DNA of 64,000 bases from Anaerotruncus sp. Its GTDB lineage: Bacteria > Bacillota > Clostridia > Oscillospirales > Acutalibacteraceae. Below, piece by piece: positions 40,141 through 51,029 of the stretch (positions within the stretch are counted from its first letter, which is position 1; each line of letters begins with the position of its first letter). Below the pieces are notes generated by a model. It was not told the origin of the DNA. It searched no databases and worked only from the letters and a program-made list of their open reading frames with translations. Made by a program: the position numbers and the translations under genes. Location: assembly GCA_022009795.1 (NCBI GenBank), contig CP091724.1:744001-808000 (forward strand). The letters run 5' to 3'.

Positions 40141-40929
40141 TCAAACAATGACAATCGGATTATGCTTATAATTCATATAATTTTTATATGACAAACAAAT
40201 TACTTTTTCCGTAAGCTTTTTTTGAGCTTTTTCGATTTCGCGAGGAGTGAGATCGCGGAATTTACCGAGCGGAAGCATGCCGAGCTTAACAGGCCCCTCG
40301 GCAATTCGTTTAAGCCGGGCAACCTCAAGGCCGACCGAATCGCACATCTTTCTGATTTCGCGGTTTCTGCCCTCACGGATACCGAATTCGAGCACTACCC
40401 TATCCTCTTCCTCGGAAACAACTGAAACATCGCAGGGCAGAGTTTTACGGCCTTCTATTTCAACGCCTGTTCGGAGCTTATCAAGCATATCGTCATTAAC
40501 AGCCGGGCGCACTGTGACGCGATAAATTTTTGTGATATTTCCCGAGGGGTGCATAAGCGCATTTGCAAGTGCGCCGTCATTGGTGAACAACAGCAGTCCC
40601 TCGGAATCTCTATCGAGCCTGCCGACGGGATAGACGCGCTCCTTAACGCCGTGCATAAGCTGCATAACGGTTTTTTTTGCATGCTCGTCCGACACGGTGG
40701 TTACATAGCCGCGAGGCTTATTGAGCATAAGATAGCGCATTTCGGTGACTTTATTTATTTTTTTACCGAAAACGGTTACAAGATCTTTTTTAGGATTGAC
40801 TTTATCGCCGATTTTTGCGGGGTGACCGTTTACCTTAACCTTTCCCGAAGCGATGATTTCCTCACTCTTTCTGCGAGAGGCAACACCGCAATCCGCCATA
40901 AATTTTTGAAGCCTGACAGAATTATCCAT
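40141..40929 (-). CDS. rluB: 23S rRNA pseudouridine synthase, RluB/RsuA family
   Basis: Intact 262 residues. N-terminal S4 RNA-binding domain VRLQKFMADCGVASRRKSEE, catalytic domain with Asp in VGRLDRDSEGLLLFTNDGAL, and EGRNREIRKMC near the end. RluB modifies U2605 of 23S rRNA; RsuA-type alternatives exist, but synteny with scpAB and dacB matches ypuL/rluB of Bacillus. ATG overlaps the dacB stop by 8 bases. Confidence 0.93.
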   Translation of the reverse strand: MDNSVRLQKFMADCGVASRRKSEEIIASGKVKVNGHPAKIGDKVNPKKDLVTVFGKKINKVTEMRYLMLNKPRGYVTTVSDEHAKKTVMQLMHGVKERVYPVGRLDRDSEGLLLFTNDGALANALMHPSGNITKIYRVTVRPAVNDDMLDKLRTGVEIEGRKTLPCDVSVVSEEEDRVVLEFGIREGRNREIRKMCDSVGLEVARLKRIAEGPVKLGMLPLGKFRDLTPREIEKAQKKLTEKVICLSYKNYMNYKHNPIVIV

Positions 40930-41973
40930 TTAAATATTCAACATCCTCACAAGCCGCAAGCGGCAGTGAAGCAATCTCCTTTTTCTTTATATTTAACAAC
41001 AGCCTTGCCGACGACATCGCCTTTTTTAACGGGCGCATATAAAAACGGCTTAGCATAGAGGCTGACGGTTACAAGATTTTTATTAGCCACAACAACCAAG
41101 CCGGAATAAGCGGCTTTGACGGCACTTTTGGCCGAGCCTACGGTGAGCACCGACATTTCGCCGCACACAGGAACATCGGCAAGCATTTTTTTCCGCCTCT
41201 GCACAAAGCCTGACATGATCCTGCCAATCATCGGGATCATTCAGTGTGACGCACACAAGAAACCTGCCGTTATTTTTGATAAGCGGAAACAAGGCATCGC
41301 CCTGCCTTTTTGGTAAAGCCCGTTTTAACGCCGATGAAGCCTTTTTGCGCCAACAATTTATTATGATTAAAAAAATTTGCATTTTTTTGCCCGAAACGGT
41401 GATTTCGGCACTTTTTCATTTTGCAAATTTTTTTGCAAGCTCTTCATTTTTTTGACGGCAGCGCGGGCAAGAACTGCCATATCAGCGGCTGTGGAGCAAT
41501 GCCCGCCTTCGTCGAGCCCCTGAGGGAGTAACAAAATATGAATTTATCATGCCGAGCACGGCGGCTTTTTTTATTCATCATATCGGCAAAGCCCGCAAAG
41601 CTTTCGCCGAGAAAAAGTGCCGCGGCGTTTGCAGCGTCATTCCCCGAAGCGAGCATCATTGCAACAACAATATCGCGAAGCGTTATGCAATCGTTTTCAC
41701 GCAGTCCGACCACGGAGCCTTCCGTATTAACCATATCGAAGGTGACGGTTACGATTTCATCAAGCCTGCCGCTTTCGCAGGCGATAAGCGCCGTCATAAT
41801 CTTTGTGGTGGAAGCAATACTGCGCTTTTTGGCTTTCGTTTTTTTGAAGCGAGCATTTCCCCCGTTTGCACATCAACAACGGCATAAGCTGCTGCGGAGC
41901 AATCGGCCGCTTCCACGGGAATTACACTGAGTGAAGCGATAAGTGCGGCAAAAAGCGCAATAATCTTTTTCAA
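40922..41973 (-). CDS. D-alanyl-D-alanine carboxypeptidase, DacB/DacF type (frameshifted)
   Basis: Exported peptidoglycan DD-carboxypeptidase (S11 family). A signal peptide KKIIALFAALIASLSVIPVE is followed by YAVVDVQTGEMLASKK. The nucleophile SxxK appears as STTKIMTAL only after repair of runs at about 41821-41850. SGN is in MLASGNDAANA and KTG in FIGVKTGFTKK (about 41305-41335). The tail, corrected at 40979, ends LPLAACEDVEYLNG. I prefer a TTG start near 41973 because AGGTGA lies 8 bases upstream, although the frame opens at 41985. The ribosome site is inside a strong hairpin. Sporulation-type DacB or DacF; which one is unresolved. Confidence 0.88.
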
Positions 41974-41976
41974 CAA

Positions 41977-42013
41977 AATAATCACCTGCTAAAATAATAT
42001 GCAGGTGATTATT
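41977..42013 (-). promoter_or_regulatory. Perfect 13-bp hairpin holding the dacB ribosome binding site
   Basis: AATAATCACCTGC (41977-41989) and GCAGGTGATTATT (42001-42013) form a perfect stem with an 11-nt loop. On the transcript the 3' arm contains AGGTGA, the dacB ribosome site. It could act as a terminator after ytfJ or as a translational switch. Confidence 0.6.
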
Positions 42014-42030
42014 ACAATAGCAATATAAAA

Positions 42031-42430
42031 TTATTCAGCCTTTTCCTCTGCCTTAGCGGGCTCTTCCTTAGCTTTAATAAGCTGAGAAATTTGATCCACA
42101 AGCTCGGGAATCATTGCAATAGCGCGGTCTGCGGACGAAGAATAATTATTGATTTGCATCATTCTTACTTTTTCGTTTTGAATAACGATGAAAGCAACGG
42201 GAGAAATAGTGATACCGCCACCGCCGCCGCCGCCGAACAGCTCTGCATTTTGCTTTGACGGCAAATCCGTGCCGCCGCTGGTGAAGCCGTACGATACCTT
42301 GGAAACGGGAATAAGCGTGGTGTTGCCCGTTTGGATGGGATCGCCGATAATAGTTGAAACATCAACCATTTCCCTCATTTTTTTCGAGGGTATTTTTCCA
42401 TTATTTTGTTTACCGGTGTTTCTTTCATTT
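42031..42430 (-). CDS. ytfJ: YtfJ/GerW family spore protein (frameshifted at N-terminus)
   Basis: About 132 residues. Corrected start MKETPVNKIMENTLEKMREM, then VDVSTIIGDPIQTGNTTLIP, SKVSYGFTSGGTDLP, the glycine run GGGGGGGITISPVAFIV and an acidic/Lys-rich end. This is the complete pattern of YtfJ (GerW), a spore inner-membrane-associated protein needed for germination in Bacillus. It suggests the organism belongs to a sporulating lineage. Confidence 0.88.
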
Positions 42431-42472
42431 CTTTATCTCCTTAAAGATTATTTAATCTGAACAGACAATTTT

Positions 42473-43284
42473 ATTTATCTTTTATAAGATTAACAACAAA
42501 TATTTTACCCGCTGAAAGCACCACATGCAAAAATCGTGCCCACGCTGAGCGAGCCGATAAACTGCAAGCCGTATTCATTTTGCGGCATTATAAAATCGGG
42601 GGCAATCCAATCGTTATAATTATCAACCTTCATGCCGTTTATAATTGTGCCCTTTAAGGGGTAATAATATTTACAGATTTTTGCCGTAAGCGCGGGCGAT
42701 AGTATCCGCATCGCCGCCGCCCACAAGTATTTTTAACATAGAGCGAATAAATATGGAAGCCCCTAAAAAGAGTTGAAATAGCTCCGGAGGCACTTTCAAC
42801 CATATTTGAAACAAAAAGCATTATACCCACAATGCCGTCTTTATCCCAAATATTCTTAATATAATTCGGCTTTTTTTCTGTTCGGCGGGTTTATCTGCCT
42901 TTTTTATCCTTGCAGCCTTTATCGGAGCTTGGCTGCTCTGCTTTTTGGGCTTCGGCGGCTGTATCGCCTTCAGAAATGGTTTCCGATTTCGGAGCTGCTT
43001 TTTTTGGGCCGGATTTTTCGGATTTTTTTCGGATTTGATTTTTATCTTCAGCCTTTTTTTATTTGATTTTTTTCTTAGTTTTTCTCTTTAACCTTTTTGG
43101 CGCTTTCCTGCGGAAAAAGGATAAATGAAAAGGATTTTTTTGAAAGCTCAACATCCTTATTTATCCACAGCACACTGATCGTGGTGCGCCATTTATTATC
43201 GTAAACAACCGTGACGGTGGCGGAGAGAGACAAGATAAGCGCGATAACAACAACTATTACCGCAATAACTATTAAAGCCGTCAT
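42473..43284 (-). CDS. DUF2953 membrane-anchored protein with Lys-rich linker (frameshifted)
   Basis: N-terminal helix MTALIVIAVIVVVIALILSL, then VVYDNKWRTTISVLWINKDV. A long Lys/Glu/Ala-rich linker (about 42880-43090) follows, full of run-length breaks. The C-terminal domain contains KICKYYYPLKGTIINGMKVD, DNYNDWIAPDFIMPQNEYG and, after correction, VGTILHVVLSAGKI. This matches DUF2953 proteins (YtfI type) encoded next to ytfJ in spore formers. Function unknown, probably envelope- or spore-related. Start overlaps the scpB end by 4 bases. Confidence 0.8.
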
Positions 43285-43898
43285 TCTTCGTCATCATCCC
43301 CCGATTCAAGAATTTCCGTATCCATTGTAGCATTTTTTTCTTCATCAAACAAGGTGGTTTGCGAATTTTCTTTATCTTCTTCCTCGGATTTAGGTAAATC
43401 GGGCAAATCATCAAGACTGTTGAACGAGAAGCAACGCAAAAATCTGTCCGTAGTGCCGTAAACAAGCGGTCTGCCGGGAAGATCGAGCCTGCCCTTTTCC
43501 TCAATAAGCCCCTTTTGCACAAGATTTGCGATTGAACCGGAGCAATCAACACCCCTGACCTGCTCTATAAAACTTTTGGTGACGGTGCGATTATAAGCAA
43601 CTATCGCCAGCACCTCAAACGCCGCCTGCGAAAGCGGAGTGTTCTTTTTAATTTCGAGCAGTTTACGCACATCATCGGCATACGCCTCGCGCGTGCAGAG
43701 CTGATATTTACCGTCCACGCGGATAAGCTGAATACCGCTGTTTTTTTCGTCATATGTATCGGCAAGGTGAGAAAGCATTTTTGTGATATTTTCCACATCA
43801 AGCTCAAGCACCTCGGCAAGACGGGCTGCTTCAACAGGCTCGCCGGAGGCAAAAAGCATGGCTTCAAGCTTACCGATTATGTTATTTTCAGTTTTCAA
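43281..43898 (-). CDS. scpB: Segregation and condensation protein B
   Basis: Intact 205 residues with two winged-helix domains: IIGKLEAMLFASGEPVEAAR, the LLEIKKNTPLSQAAFEVLAI segment, and VRGVDCSGSIANLVQKGLIE with GRPLVYGTTDRFLRCF. An acidic C-terminal tail follows. ScpB dimers bind ScpA and SMC in the bacterial condensin that organises the chromosome. Start overlaps the scpA end by 11 bases. Confidence 0.96.
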   Translation of the reverse strand: MKTENNIIGKLEAMLFASGEPVEAARLAEVLELDVENITKMLSHLADTYDEKNSGIQLIRVDGKYQLCTREAYADDVRKLLEIKKNTPLSQAAFEVLAIVAYNRTVTKSFIEQVRGVDCSGSIANLVQKGLIEEKGRLDLPGRPLVYGTTDRFLRCFSFNSLDDLPDLPKSEEEDKENSQTTLFDEEKNATMDTEILESGDDDEE

Positions 43899-44613
43899 CG
43901 CTTTCGCCCTCCTCCGAAATGCTGACTTCCATATCCTGCATGGAGCCGTTTAAAATGATTTTCTTGGTTTTTGCAAGCTCAAGCACGGCAAGAAAGGTTG
44001 CCACAAGATCGCTTTTTGACTGAGCGTCCGAAAACAAATTTAAAAATTTCACCTTTCGCTTTGCTTTAAGCTTTTCAATAACACCGCCGACCTTTGAGGC
44101 AACATTTACAAATTTTCTTGCAACAATAACCTTAAAAGAATCAAGCGGAGGCGGAAGCTTACGCTGTGCCCTGCCCGCGGCGGAGATATATGCATTAAGC
44201 AATTCCTCGCCCTCATGAAAGCGCTCGTAATCGTAATTTATGTATCCCGGCTGAGGCTCGCGCACAAAGCGGTTAAAGCCATCGGTGCTGCGGCTCAGCT
44301 TTTTCCGCCATTATTTTTGCAATCGCGGTATTCGATAAGCTCGCCCGTGAGCTCTTTTTTCAGCTGCTCGGCTTCCTCCTGCCTGGGCAGAAGCGAAACC
44401 GTTTTAATATAAATCAGCCTTGCCGCCATTTCAAGGAAATCGCCTGCAACATCGAAATCGGCGTTTTTCATTTGGCGCACATAATCAAGATATTGATTAA
44501 CAAGCTCAACAATCGGGATATCGTTAATATTCAATTTATGCTTACTGATAAGGTGAAGCAAAAAGGTCCATAGGGCCTTCAAACACCTCTAATTTATAAT
44601 TTATCTGTTCCAT
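43888..44613 (-). CDS. scpA: Segregation and condensation protein A (frameshifted)
   Basis: Kleisin subunit of the SMC complex. Corrected N-terminus MEQINYKLEVFEGPMDLLLH then LISKHKLNINDIPIVELVNQ, FLEMAARLIYIKTVSLLPRQ, and the C-terminal winged helix around DLVATFLAVLELAKTKKIIL. Breaks near 44310 and 44562. ATG overlaps the M50 protease end by 20 bases. Confidence 0.95.
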
Positions 44614-45310
44614 TTAACCTCAATTTCCGAAAAACAAGATTCGGCAGGAAATATATAAATTTATGAAATAAATTATTCAGCAGTGCAAGCGGAGTATCAA
44701 GTACGCCCGTGAAAAGAAGCACCATTAGCGCAATCATGATATAACGCTCGTAGCGAAAAATATATTTTTCGTATGCCCTGTCCGGAAGAATAACCGCAAG
44801 CACGCGGGAACCGTCAAGCGGCGGAATAGGCAAAAGATTAAACACGGCAAGAGCGATATTGATATTTGCCGCAAAACCGAAAAACAGCACCAGAAGCTGC
44901 ATTGCCGTATTAGCGCCTGCGAGCCTGTTCAATCCGGAGCCGATAAACGCAAAAAAATAAAACTCATAACAAGATTTGAAAGCGGCCCGGCAAGTGCGGT
45001 AAGCGCAACGCCTTTTCTGTAGTTCTTAAATTTAAGTGGGTTGATGGGCACCGGTTTAGCGTAGCCTATTCCGAAAAGGAAAATCATAATCGTGCCTATC
45101 GGGTCAAGATGCGAAAACGGATTAAAGGAAAGCCTGCCGAGTTTTTTTGCAGTGTCGTCCCCTTGCTTATATGCCGCCCATCCGTGCGCAAGCTCGTGAA
45201 CGGGAAGGCAGCAGAAAACGACAAACATTCTTGCCACAATCGTTATTATGGCATATATATAATTTCCTTTGAAAAATATCGCCGAGGATTGAAATACTCA
45301 AATTATTCAT
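44594..45310 (-). CDS. Site-2 protease family (M50) membrane metalloprotease, YwhC-like (frameshifted)
   Basis: About 235 residues, several membrane helices. The zinc site HExxH lies in LPVHELAHGWAAYKQGD and the third ligand region in NLLPIPPLDGSRVLAV. The N-terminus, MNNLSISILGDIFKGNYIYA after correction, overlaps the prmC stop (ATGA). Intramembrane peptidases of this small class often sit beside scpAB in Firmicutes; the substrate is unknown. Confidence 0.9.
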
Positions 45311-46189
45311 ATAAAAAAACAGCCTTTTCGCGCCGCAGTGGCGGAGTTATTTTTTTCGGCAAACACCATTCTGTTGTTTTGATAAACATCTTTTTAACTT
45401 CAATGTTTTTTTAAACCCGGCATCTGCAAGGATATCTGAAACAGCGTTTCCCTGATCCTCACCGATTTCCAAGCAGAGCTTTCCGCCGGACTTTAACGCG
45501 CTTTTCCACTTATTCGCGATAACATTATAAAAAAACAAGCCGTCCGCACCGCCGTCAAGCGCGGCTTTAGGTTCATAAGCAAGTTCGCTTTGCAGATTAG
45601 ATATATCCGCAGTTTTTAACATACGGCGGATTTGAAACGATTACATCCGCCGCCTCTTTAATTATTTCTTCGGGGCGGCATATATCCCCTTTAACTGGAA
45701 CGGCATTTTTTTGCAAGATAAGAATTTTTTTAATAAGATATTCACATGCCGCATCGCTTTTTTTCAACGCAATAAACTTTTGCGCCGGGGACCGCCTTTG
45801 CAACACTTATACCTATGCATCCGCTGCCGGAGCACAGATCATAAACAACGGGATTTAAAATATTTTTTGCCGCTTTAACAACGGCGTCGGTAAGTTCTTC
45901 CGTTTCGGGGCGCGGAATGAGCACACCCTTGCCGACATAAAATTCGGATTCGTAAAAATCCCATTTTTCCCAACACATATTGAAGCGGTTCACCGCTTTT
46001 AAGCTTCCAAAGCATATCGGCAAGCTTTTTTTATTACTGACAAAATCACCTGAATGCATTTCAAACTGATTATTTTTTTATATCTGCCAATGAGCAAACT
46101 ACGCAAAGCGCTTTAAAATCCGACTCATCAATTTTATTGCCGCTCAAAAAAACAGCCTTGAATAATCATAAGCTTCTTTTTAAATTCAC
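45307..46189 (-). CDS. prmC: Release factor glutamine methyltransferase PrmC/HemK (frameshifted)
   Basis: SAM-dependent enzyme methylating the GGQ glutamine of RF1/RF2. GTG 46189 overlaps the upstream stop. Corrected N-terminus: NLKEAYDYSRLFLSGNKIDE, then FYVGKGVLIPRPETEELTD, the SAM site VYDLCSGSGCIGISVAK and the catalytic NPPY in ADVIVSNPPYVKT. The C-terminus reads GFKNIEVKKDVYQNNRMVFA after repair. Many A/T-run breaks (46060, 46030, 45770, 45615, 45415, 45380). Confidence 0.93.
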
Positions 46190-47171
46190 TTTATTTCATC
46201 ATCCTCGGGATCATCTGTAATAACAGCCTTTAAAGCCTCAATTCCCACTTCGAGAATATCCGGCGTGGGCTCTTTTGTGGTAATCCTTTGCATCCACAAG
46301 CCGGGGGCGGAAACTATTTTTAACAAAAAGATTATCATGTTTTTCCCGCATATCTTATGAATTCATAGCAAATACCCATCAAAATCGGCAGAAACGCAAG
46401 CTTTAAAAGCATCCAAAGCACGCGAACAGCGGCAATTTGCGGAAAGATTTTTAGCAATAATCGTGTAAAAAAATAATGCTGAAAATAAGAACAACAAAAA
46501 TAAAAGAAGTGCCGCATCTTGGGTGAAAGCGAGTGCATTTTGCGGCATTTTCAACCGCAAGCTCCATACCGGATTCATAGCAGGCAATGGATTTATGCTC
46601 TGCGCCGTGATACATAAACATGCGCTTAATATCTTTCATTCGGCTGACCATCGCCATATACGCCACAAAAAAATAACTATTTTTTTATAACACCCTCGAT
46701 AAGGCCCTGATAATTTGTGATTGCGCCGCCGCTCCACTGATTGACCTTATTGAAAAAAACAAAACGGGAAAAATAAACGAAAAGCAAAGCCGCAAAGCAC
46801 AACGCCCAAAAACGGAACCGAGCACACCGACGAAATTCATAAGCTTATCGCCGAATTTATTTGAAAGCCATTTTTTTCAAACTTATTCATATTCTCTTCC
46901 TCGATATCCTCCATTCCGGAGGCCTCGGCAGAATACATAAGCGCTTTATAGCCGATTATCATTGATTCAACAAAATTAACTACACCGCGGATTATCGGCA
47001 AATTAAAAAAACTTGCTTTTTATCACGCATATGCTTAACCTTGTGATATTCGGTTAATATTTCGCCGTTCGGCTTACGAACGGAGGTTGCCATTCCCTTT
47101 GGGCCGAGCATCATAACACCCTCTATGAGTGCCTGACCTCCGACGGAAGTTTTATGAGTTTTTTTGCTCAT
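46186..47171 (-). CDS. DUF1385 family membrane protein (YqhQ-like, frameshifted)
   Basis: Start MSKKTHKTSVGGQALIEGVM (family hallmark GGQALIEGVMM), several membrane helices, then YHGAEHKSIACYESGMELAV and CTRFHPRCGTSFIF. The tail reads PGLWMQRITTKEPTPDILEV. In Bacillus the homologue YqhQ is a membrane protein of unclear function. Broken at about 47015, 46870, 46800, 46750, 46685, 46470 and 46320. It overlaps both neighbours, so it belongs to the same polycistron. Confidence 0.88.
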
Positions 47172-48722
47172 CCGATTTATCACCTTTCAAATTTATATCC
47201 TCATCAGTAACCTGTTGCTCGCCCGCGGTTGCCATATCGATTTCCTTTTTTGTGGGCGCGCTGTCAATCGGAAGATATATTGTAACCAGAGTGCCTCGAC
47301 CCTCTTTACTGTCTATTTCAAGCTTGCCTTTATGAAGATTAACTATTTCATTTGTTACGGCAAGACCGATTCCCGAACCGCGAACGGAAACATTTGCTTT
47401 ATAAAAATTTATCGAAAACATGCGGCAAATCCTCTTTTTGAAATTCCGCAGCCCTGATCGGCTATAGAAATTTTTAACCGCGCTGTTTTTCACCGAGTGC
47501 TGTAAATTCCGCCTTAACGAAAATTTTGCTCGGAGCACGCGAATATTTCAAGGCGTTATCAAGAATATTCATAAACACCTGCTTGAGCCTGTTTGGATCG
47601 GCATCCGCGGGAGCGGGAAGTTCGGGAATGCTGTAGCGCACCTCTATCCCCTCGCGCATTGCGCGTTCGCAGAATGTGAACACGGTTTCGTCCAATTCGG
47701 CAAAAATATCCGTTTTAACAAGGCGCAGAGTCATTCTTCCGCTTTGAAGCCTGCTGAAATCAAGGAGCTCTTCAACAAAGCCCCTCAAGCCTGCCCGCCT
47801 CTTTAACGATAACCTGCAAGCCTTTTGAAGTAAGCTCGTCACGCTCGGTATCATGGCTGTAATAAAGCGTTTCGCCCCAACCCTTGATTGAAGTGAGCGG
47901 AGTTCGCAATTCATGGGATATTGTTGAAATGAAATCGTTTTTCATTTTATCGGCGGTTGCGATTTCCGAAGCCATCGAATTTATCGAATCGCACAAAATT
48001 CCGATTTCGTCATCATATTTTTTTTCGATTCTGGCATTCAAATTGCCGTGTGCGATCTCATTTGTGGTTTTTGTTATCTGCTTAACGGGAATTATAATTG
48101 ATCGGATAAAGAAAAGATTTGATAACAATATTATCGCAAACACAAAAAGCACAAGCACAAGCATTATTGCGATAACTGTGAATATTTGGGAGTCAACATC
48201 CTCAATATTCGTCATAACCCTTACTGCGCCGACATTTGCGCCCGCCGAATTTTGAATAACTCTTGTGAGAGCCATCACCTTATCTCCGCCGTCATAAATT
48301 TTGCCGACATATTTACCCGTGCCGGAATCGGAGCTTTTTGCGGCGTCATAATCCTCCATTTTGGTATTGCTGACCAAAAAAATCCGTTTGAAGAGGCAAG
48401 CACCCTGCCGTTATTATCGATAACCCAAACGGTGGTTTTTTCCTTATAGGCATAATTATCGATAAATTTAACAGCCGAGCTTTCAAGCGAAGTGCCCGAA
48501 TCGAGATTGTTTGAAAAATAATTTACGGCATTTGTGGAAGCGCCGGATTTTAAAAATATTTTTCAACGGAGTTGTAATAATAATTTTTTTAATGGTTACA
48601 CATGCCACGGTGAATGTAACGGCAAGCACAATAACAACAACAAGAATGATATTGAGAAGCCATCTTTTTGTGAGCCCGTCAACCTTTAAGCTATGAAATT
48701 TATCAAACACTTTCTTTTTCAT
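47152..48722 (-). CDS. Sensor histidine kinase, WalK/PhoR-like (frameshifted)
   Basis: About 520 residues. N-terminal membrane helix (WLLNIILVVVIVLAVTFTVA), extracellular sensor (VWVIDNNGRVLASSNG), second helix near 48140, HAMP (IRSIIIPVKQITKTTNEIAH), H-box FISTISHELRTPLTSIKGWG, N-box VFMNILDNALKYSRAPSK and G2 VRGSGIGLAVTNEIVN. Breaks near 48570, 48380, 47800 and 47410-47490. Paired with the upstream response regulator; the signal is unknown. Confidence 0.92.
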
Positions 48723-48743
48723 TTACAACTCTGTCTTTCGCGA

Positions 48744-49468
48744 TTATTTACTGTTTGTTATCCACTTATAGCCGAGGCCCCAAATGGTTACGAGTCTTGT
48801 GGGTGAAGATGGGTTATCCTCAACCTTCATTCTAAGGCGGCGAATGTTAACATCCACTATTTTCTCATCGCCAAAATAATTGTTGCCCCAAACCTGCTTT
48901 TAAAATATCCGTTCTGCTGAGTGCCGCGTTGGGATTTTTTTAAAAAAAATATTCAATAATTTGAAATTCAACCTGAGTAAGCTCTATAAGCTGCTTTGCC
49001 TTTGAAAGGGTGCGGTTTCTTAAATTGAGTTCAAACTCATCAAGCACAATAGTGTCGAGCTGAGAATCGTTTTTTTACGAAAGCCCCTTGTCATTTCAAC
49101 GCGGCGATAAACTGCGTCAACGCGCGCCATAAGCTCACTCGGAGAAAACGGCTTTGTAACATAATCGTCCGCCCCTACGAGCAAACCTGTTACCTTATCC
49201 ATTTCCTGAGTTTTTTTGCGGAAAGCATGATAATGCCGAGATCCGATGAGCGCTTACGAAGCTCTTTGCAAACGGTGAGGCCGTCAACTTCGGGCATCAT
49301 AATATCAAGAATCGCAACATCAAAGGAATTTTTCGTTTTTTTGAAAACAAATCAAGCGCTACGGCGCCGTTTTTCCGCCTGCTCAACCTCATAGCCGCTT
49401 CTTGTTAAATTGATGACTATGAATTCGCGAATGGATTCTTCATCCTCTGCAACAAGCACTTTTTTCAT
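48744..49468 (-). CDS. Response regulator, OmpR/PhoB family (frameshifted)
   Basis: About 238 residues. Start MKKVLVAEDEESIREFIVIN, phospho-Asp in DVAILDIMMPEVDGL, switch residue in IIMLSAKTQ, Lys in DDYVTKPFSP. The output winged helix has LTQVEFQIIEYFFKNPN, DVNIRRLRMKVEDN and the end LVTIWGLGYKWITNSK. Breaks near 49375, 49340, 49212, 49070, 48940 and 48900. AAGGAG lies upstream of ATG 49468. Confidence 0.92.
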
Positions 49469-49480
49469 AATCTGTTCTCC

Positions 49481-50784
49481 TTAATAAGATTTTTATCATT
49501 GATTTCAAATCCGAAGCGGAAAGCCGCATATCGGACTGAGAATTACAGTCTGCAAGATAAATATATCCCGATTCGTTCATAATTTCGGTGTAGCCTGAAT
49601 AATCGCCGGCCTTTTCGGAATAATGGGTGCTCGTAACACACGCAACGGTAAAAACCATATTACCGCCGGAATCAAGCACAGTGAGCTTTGAATCCTCGGC
49701 ATTGTATTCCGCGGAGATATTTGCAAACATATCCTCCGGAATAACAAGCTGATATTCGTCTTTTTCAACGGCAAGCGAATGGCAAACAGTGCTCATAACA
49801 TTGCCGTCATATTTATTCCATTCAACGGCATACACATTTTCGGGCAGATTATCGAAATCCGAATCAAGCGGAACTTCGATTTCACCGTCTGAATTTATAT
49901 CCATTGAAGAAAGCATGGAATATCTGGTGGTGTTTTTCGTTATTCCGGTTGTGTAGCTGTAATAGGGTGAAATAATTGTGTCGTATTTATCCGACCAATA
50001 AATAATCTCCGTGAGCATCTGAGTGCCGTTCGATTTAACGGCGTCGGCATAAACATAAGTTCGACCGTTCTTTGCCTCTGCGGAAATATTTTTATAATAG
50101 CTTATATGACCGTCCAGCTTCGTTCTGCCGAGAATTTTCGCATCTCCGCCGGCATATGAATATAAAACGGCGCTTGCGGAAACAGAATCGCCGGAATCAA
50201 TTGAAAACACAGTCAGCTCATTTTACGGAGTCATCATTTAAATCTGCGGCGATATAATCGTTCATAACAATGCTTTTGCCGATTTGCGAAAGCGAGCCCG
50301 ATTTATCGGAAGCCGAAGCATAAACGGCCAGTGAATGGCTTGCGGCGTTTGCCATAACATTCCAGAGCACAATATATTCATAATCGCCGTTGCCGTTTAA
50401 ATCTGCAAAATCAATCGAATACACTTCGGCATTATCGGTTTCGATATTTGATGTAACCGACCATTTACCGTCTTTTTTATCAATGACCGCCATATCGAGC
50501 CTGCCGGGATGCTGAGAAGGCTCATAAAACACAACTGCTTCGTTTTGCGAATCGCCGTCTGCGTCAAAAAGATTATAAGCAGCAGTGAAGTTACCGCTTA
50601 TCGGAGATTTTAATTTAAAACCCCCGCCCGCATATGAAGAAAGCGCATTTTTGAATTTCGGCGTCGTCACCCTGCGGGGAAACGGGAGAAATCAATTCAT
50701 CAACAGACGAAGCAAGCCTAAAGGAGCAGCCGGAAAAAGCAGGCATATCGCCAAAACGGCCGCAATAATTTTTAAATACTTCAA
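49481..50784 (-). CDS. Putative lipoprotein with VCBS/FG-GAP-like repeats, upstream of the two-component pair (frameshifted)
   Basis: About 430 residues. A TTG start near 50784 with GGGGG upstream gives a signal KYLKIIAAVLAICLL; after run repair the lipobox is SGC followed by SFRLASSVDEL. The body repeats short D-x-D/N-G motifs (NLFDADGDSQNEAVVFY, DFADLNGNGDYEYIVLW, IAADLNDDSVK, SMDINSDGEIEVPLD), as in integrin-like or FG-GAP beta-propeller blades that bind calcium. It ends DLKSMIKSY, with TAA overlapping nothing. It directly precedes a response regulator and kinase and could be an extracytoplasmic input protein for them (inference). Confidence 0.72.
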
Positions 50785-51029
50785 GCTTTATCCCCCTTTT
50801 TTTGATTGCAAAGTGCGCCTTATACTCCAGTTTATTTGTAATATTATAGCATTAAATTATTACAAAATAAACATCTTTTTATATTATTTAAAAATATTTA
50901 TTACAAAAAAGCAGACAAAAGAGTGGTCAATATTTACAAAAATCAAATTATCACACACCGTAGACAACAAAAAATCCCGCCGTGTTACTCTTTTTAAACA
51001 ACACAACGGGAAAACATGATAATATTTAA
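50785..51029. other. Intergenic region with hpt terminator
   Basis: TCCCGCCGTGTT (50975-50986) pairs with AACACAACGGGA (51000-51011) with two G-T pairs. On the minus strand it is followed by a T run, which fits termination of the hpt transcript. The rest is AT-rich and probably contains the promoter of the lipoprotein-regulator-kinase operon. Confidence 0.6.
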
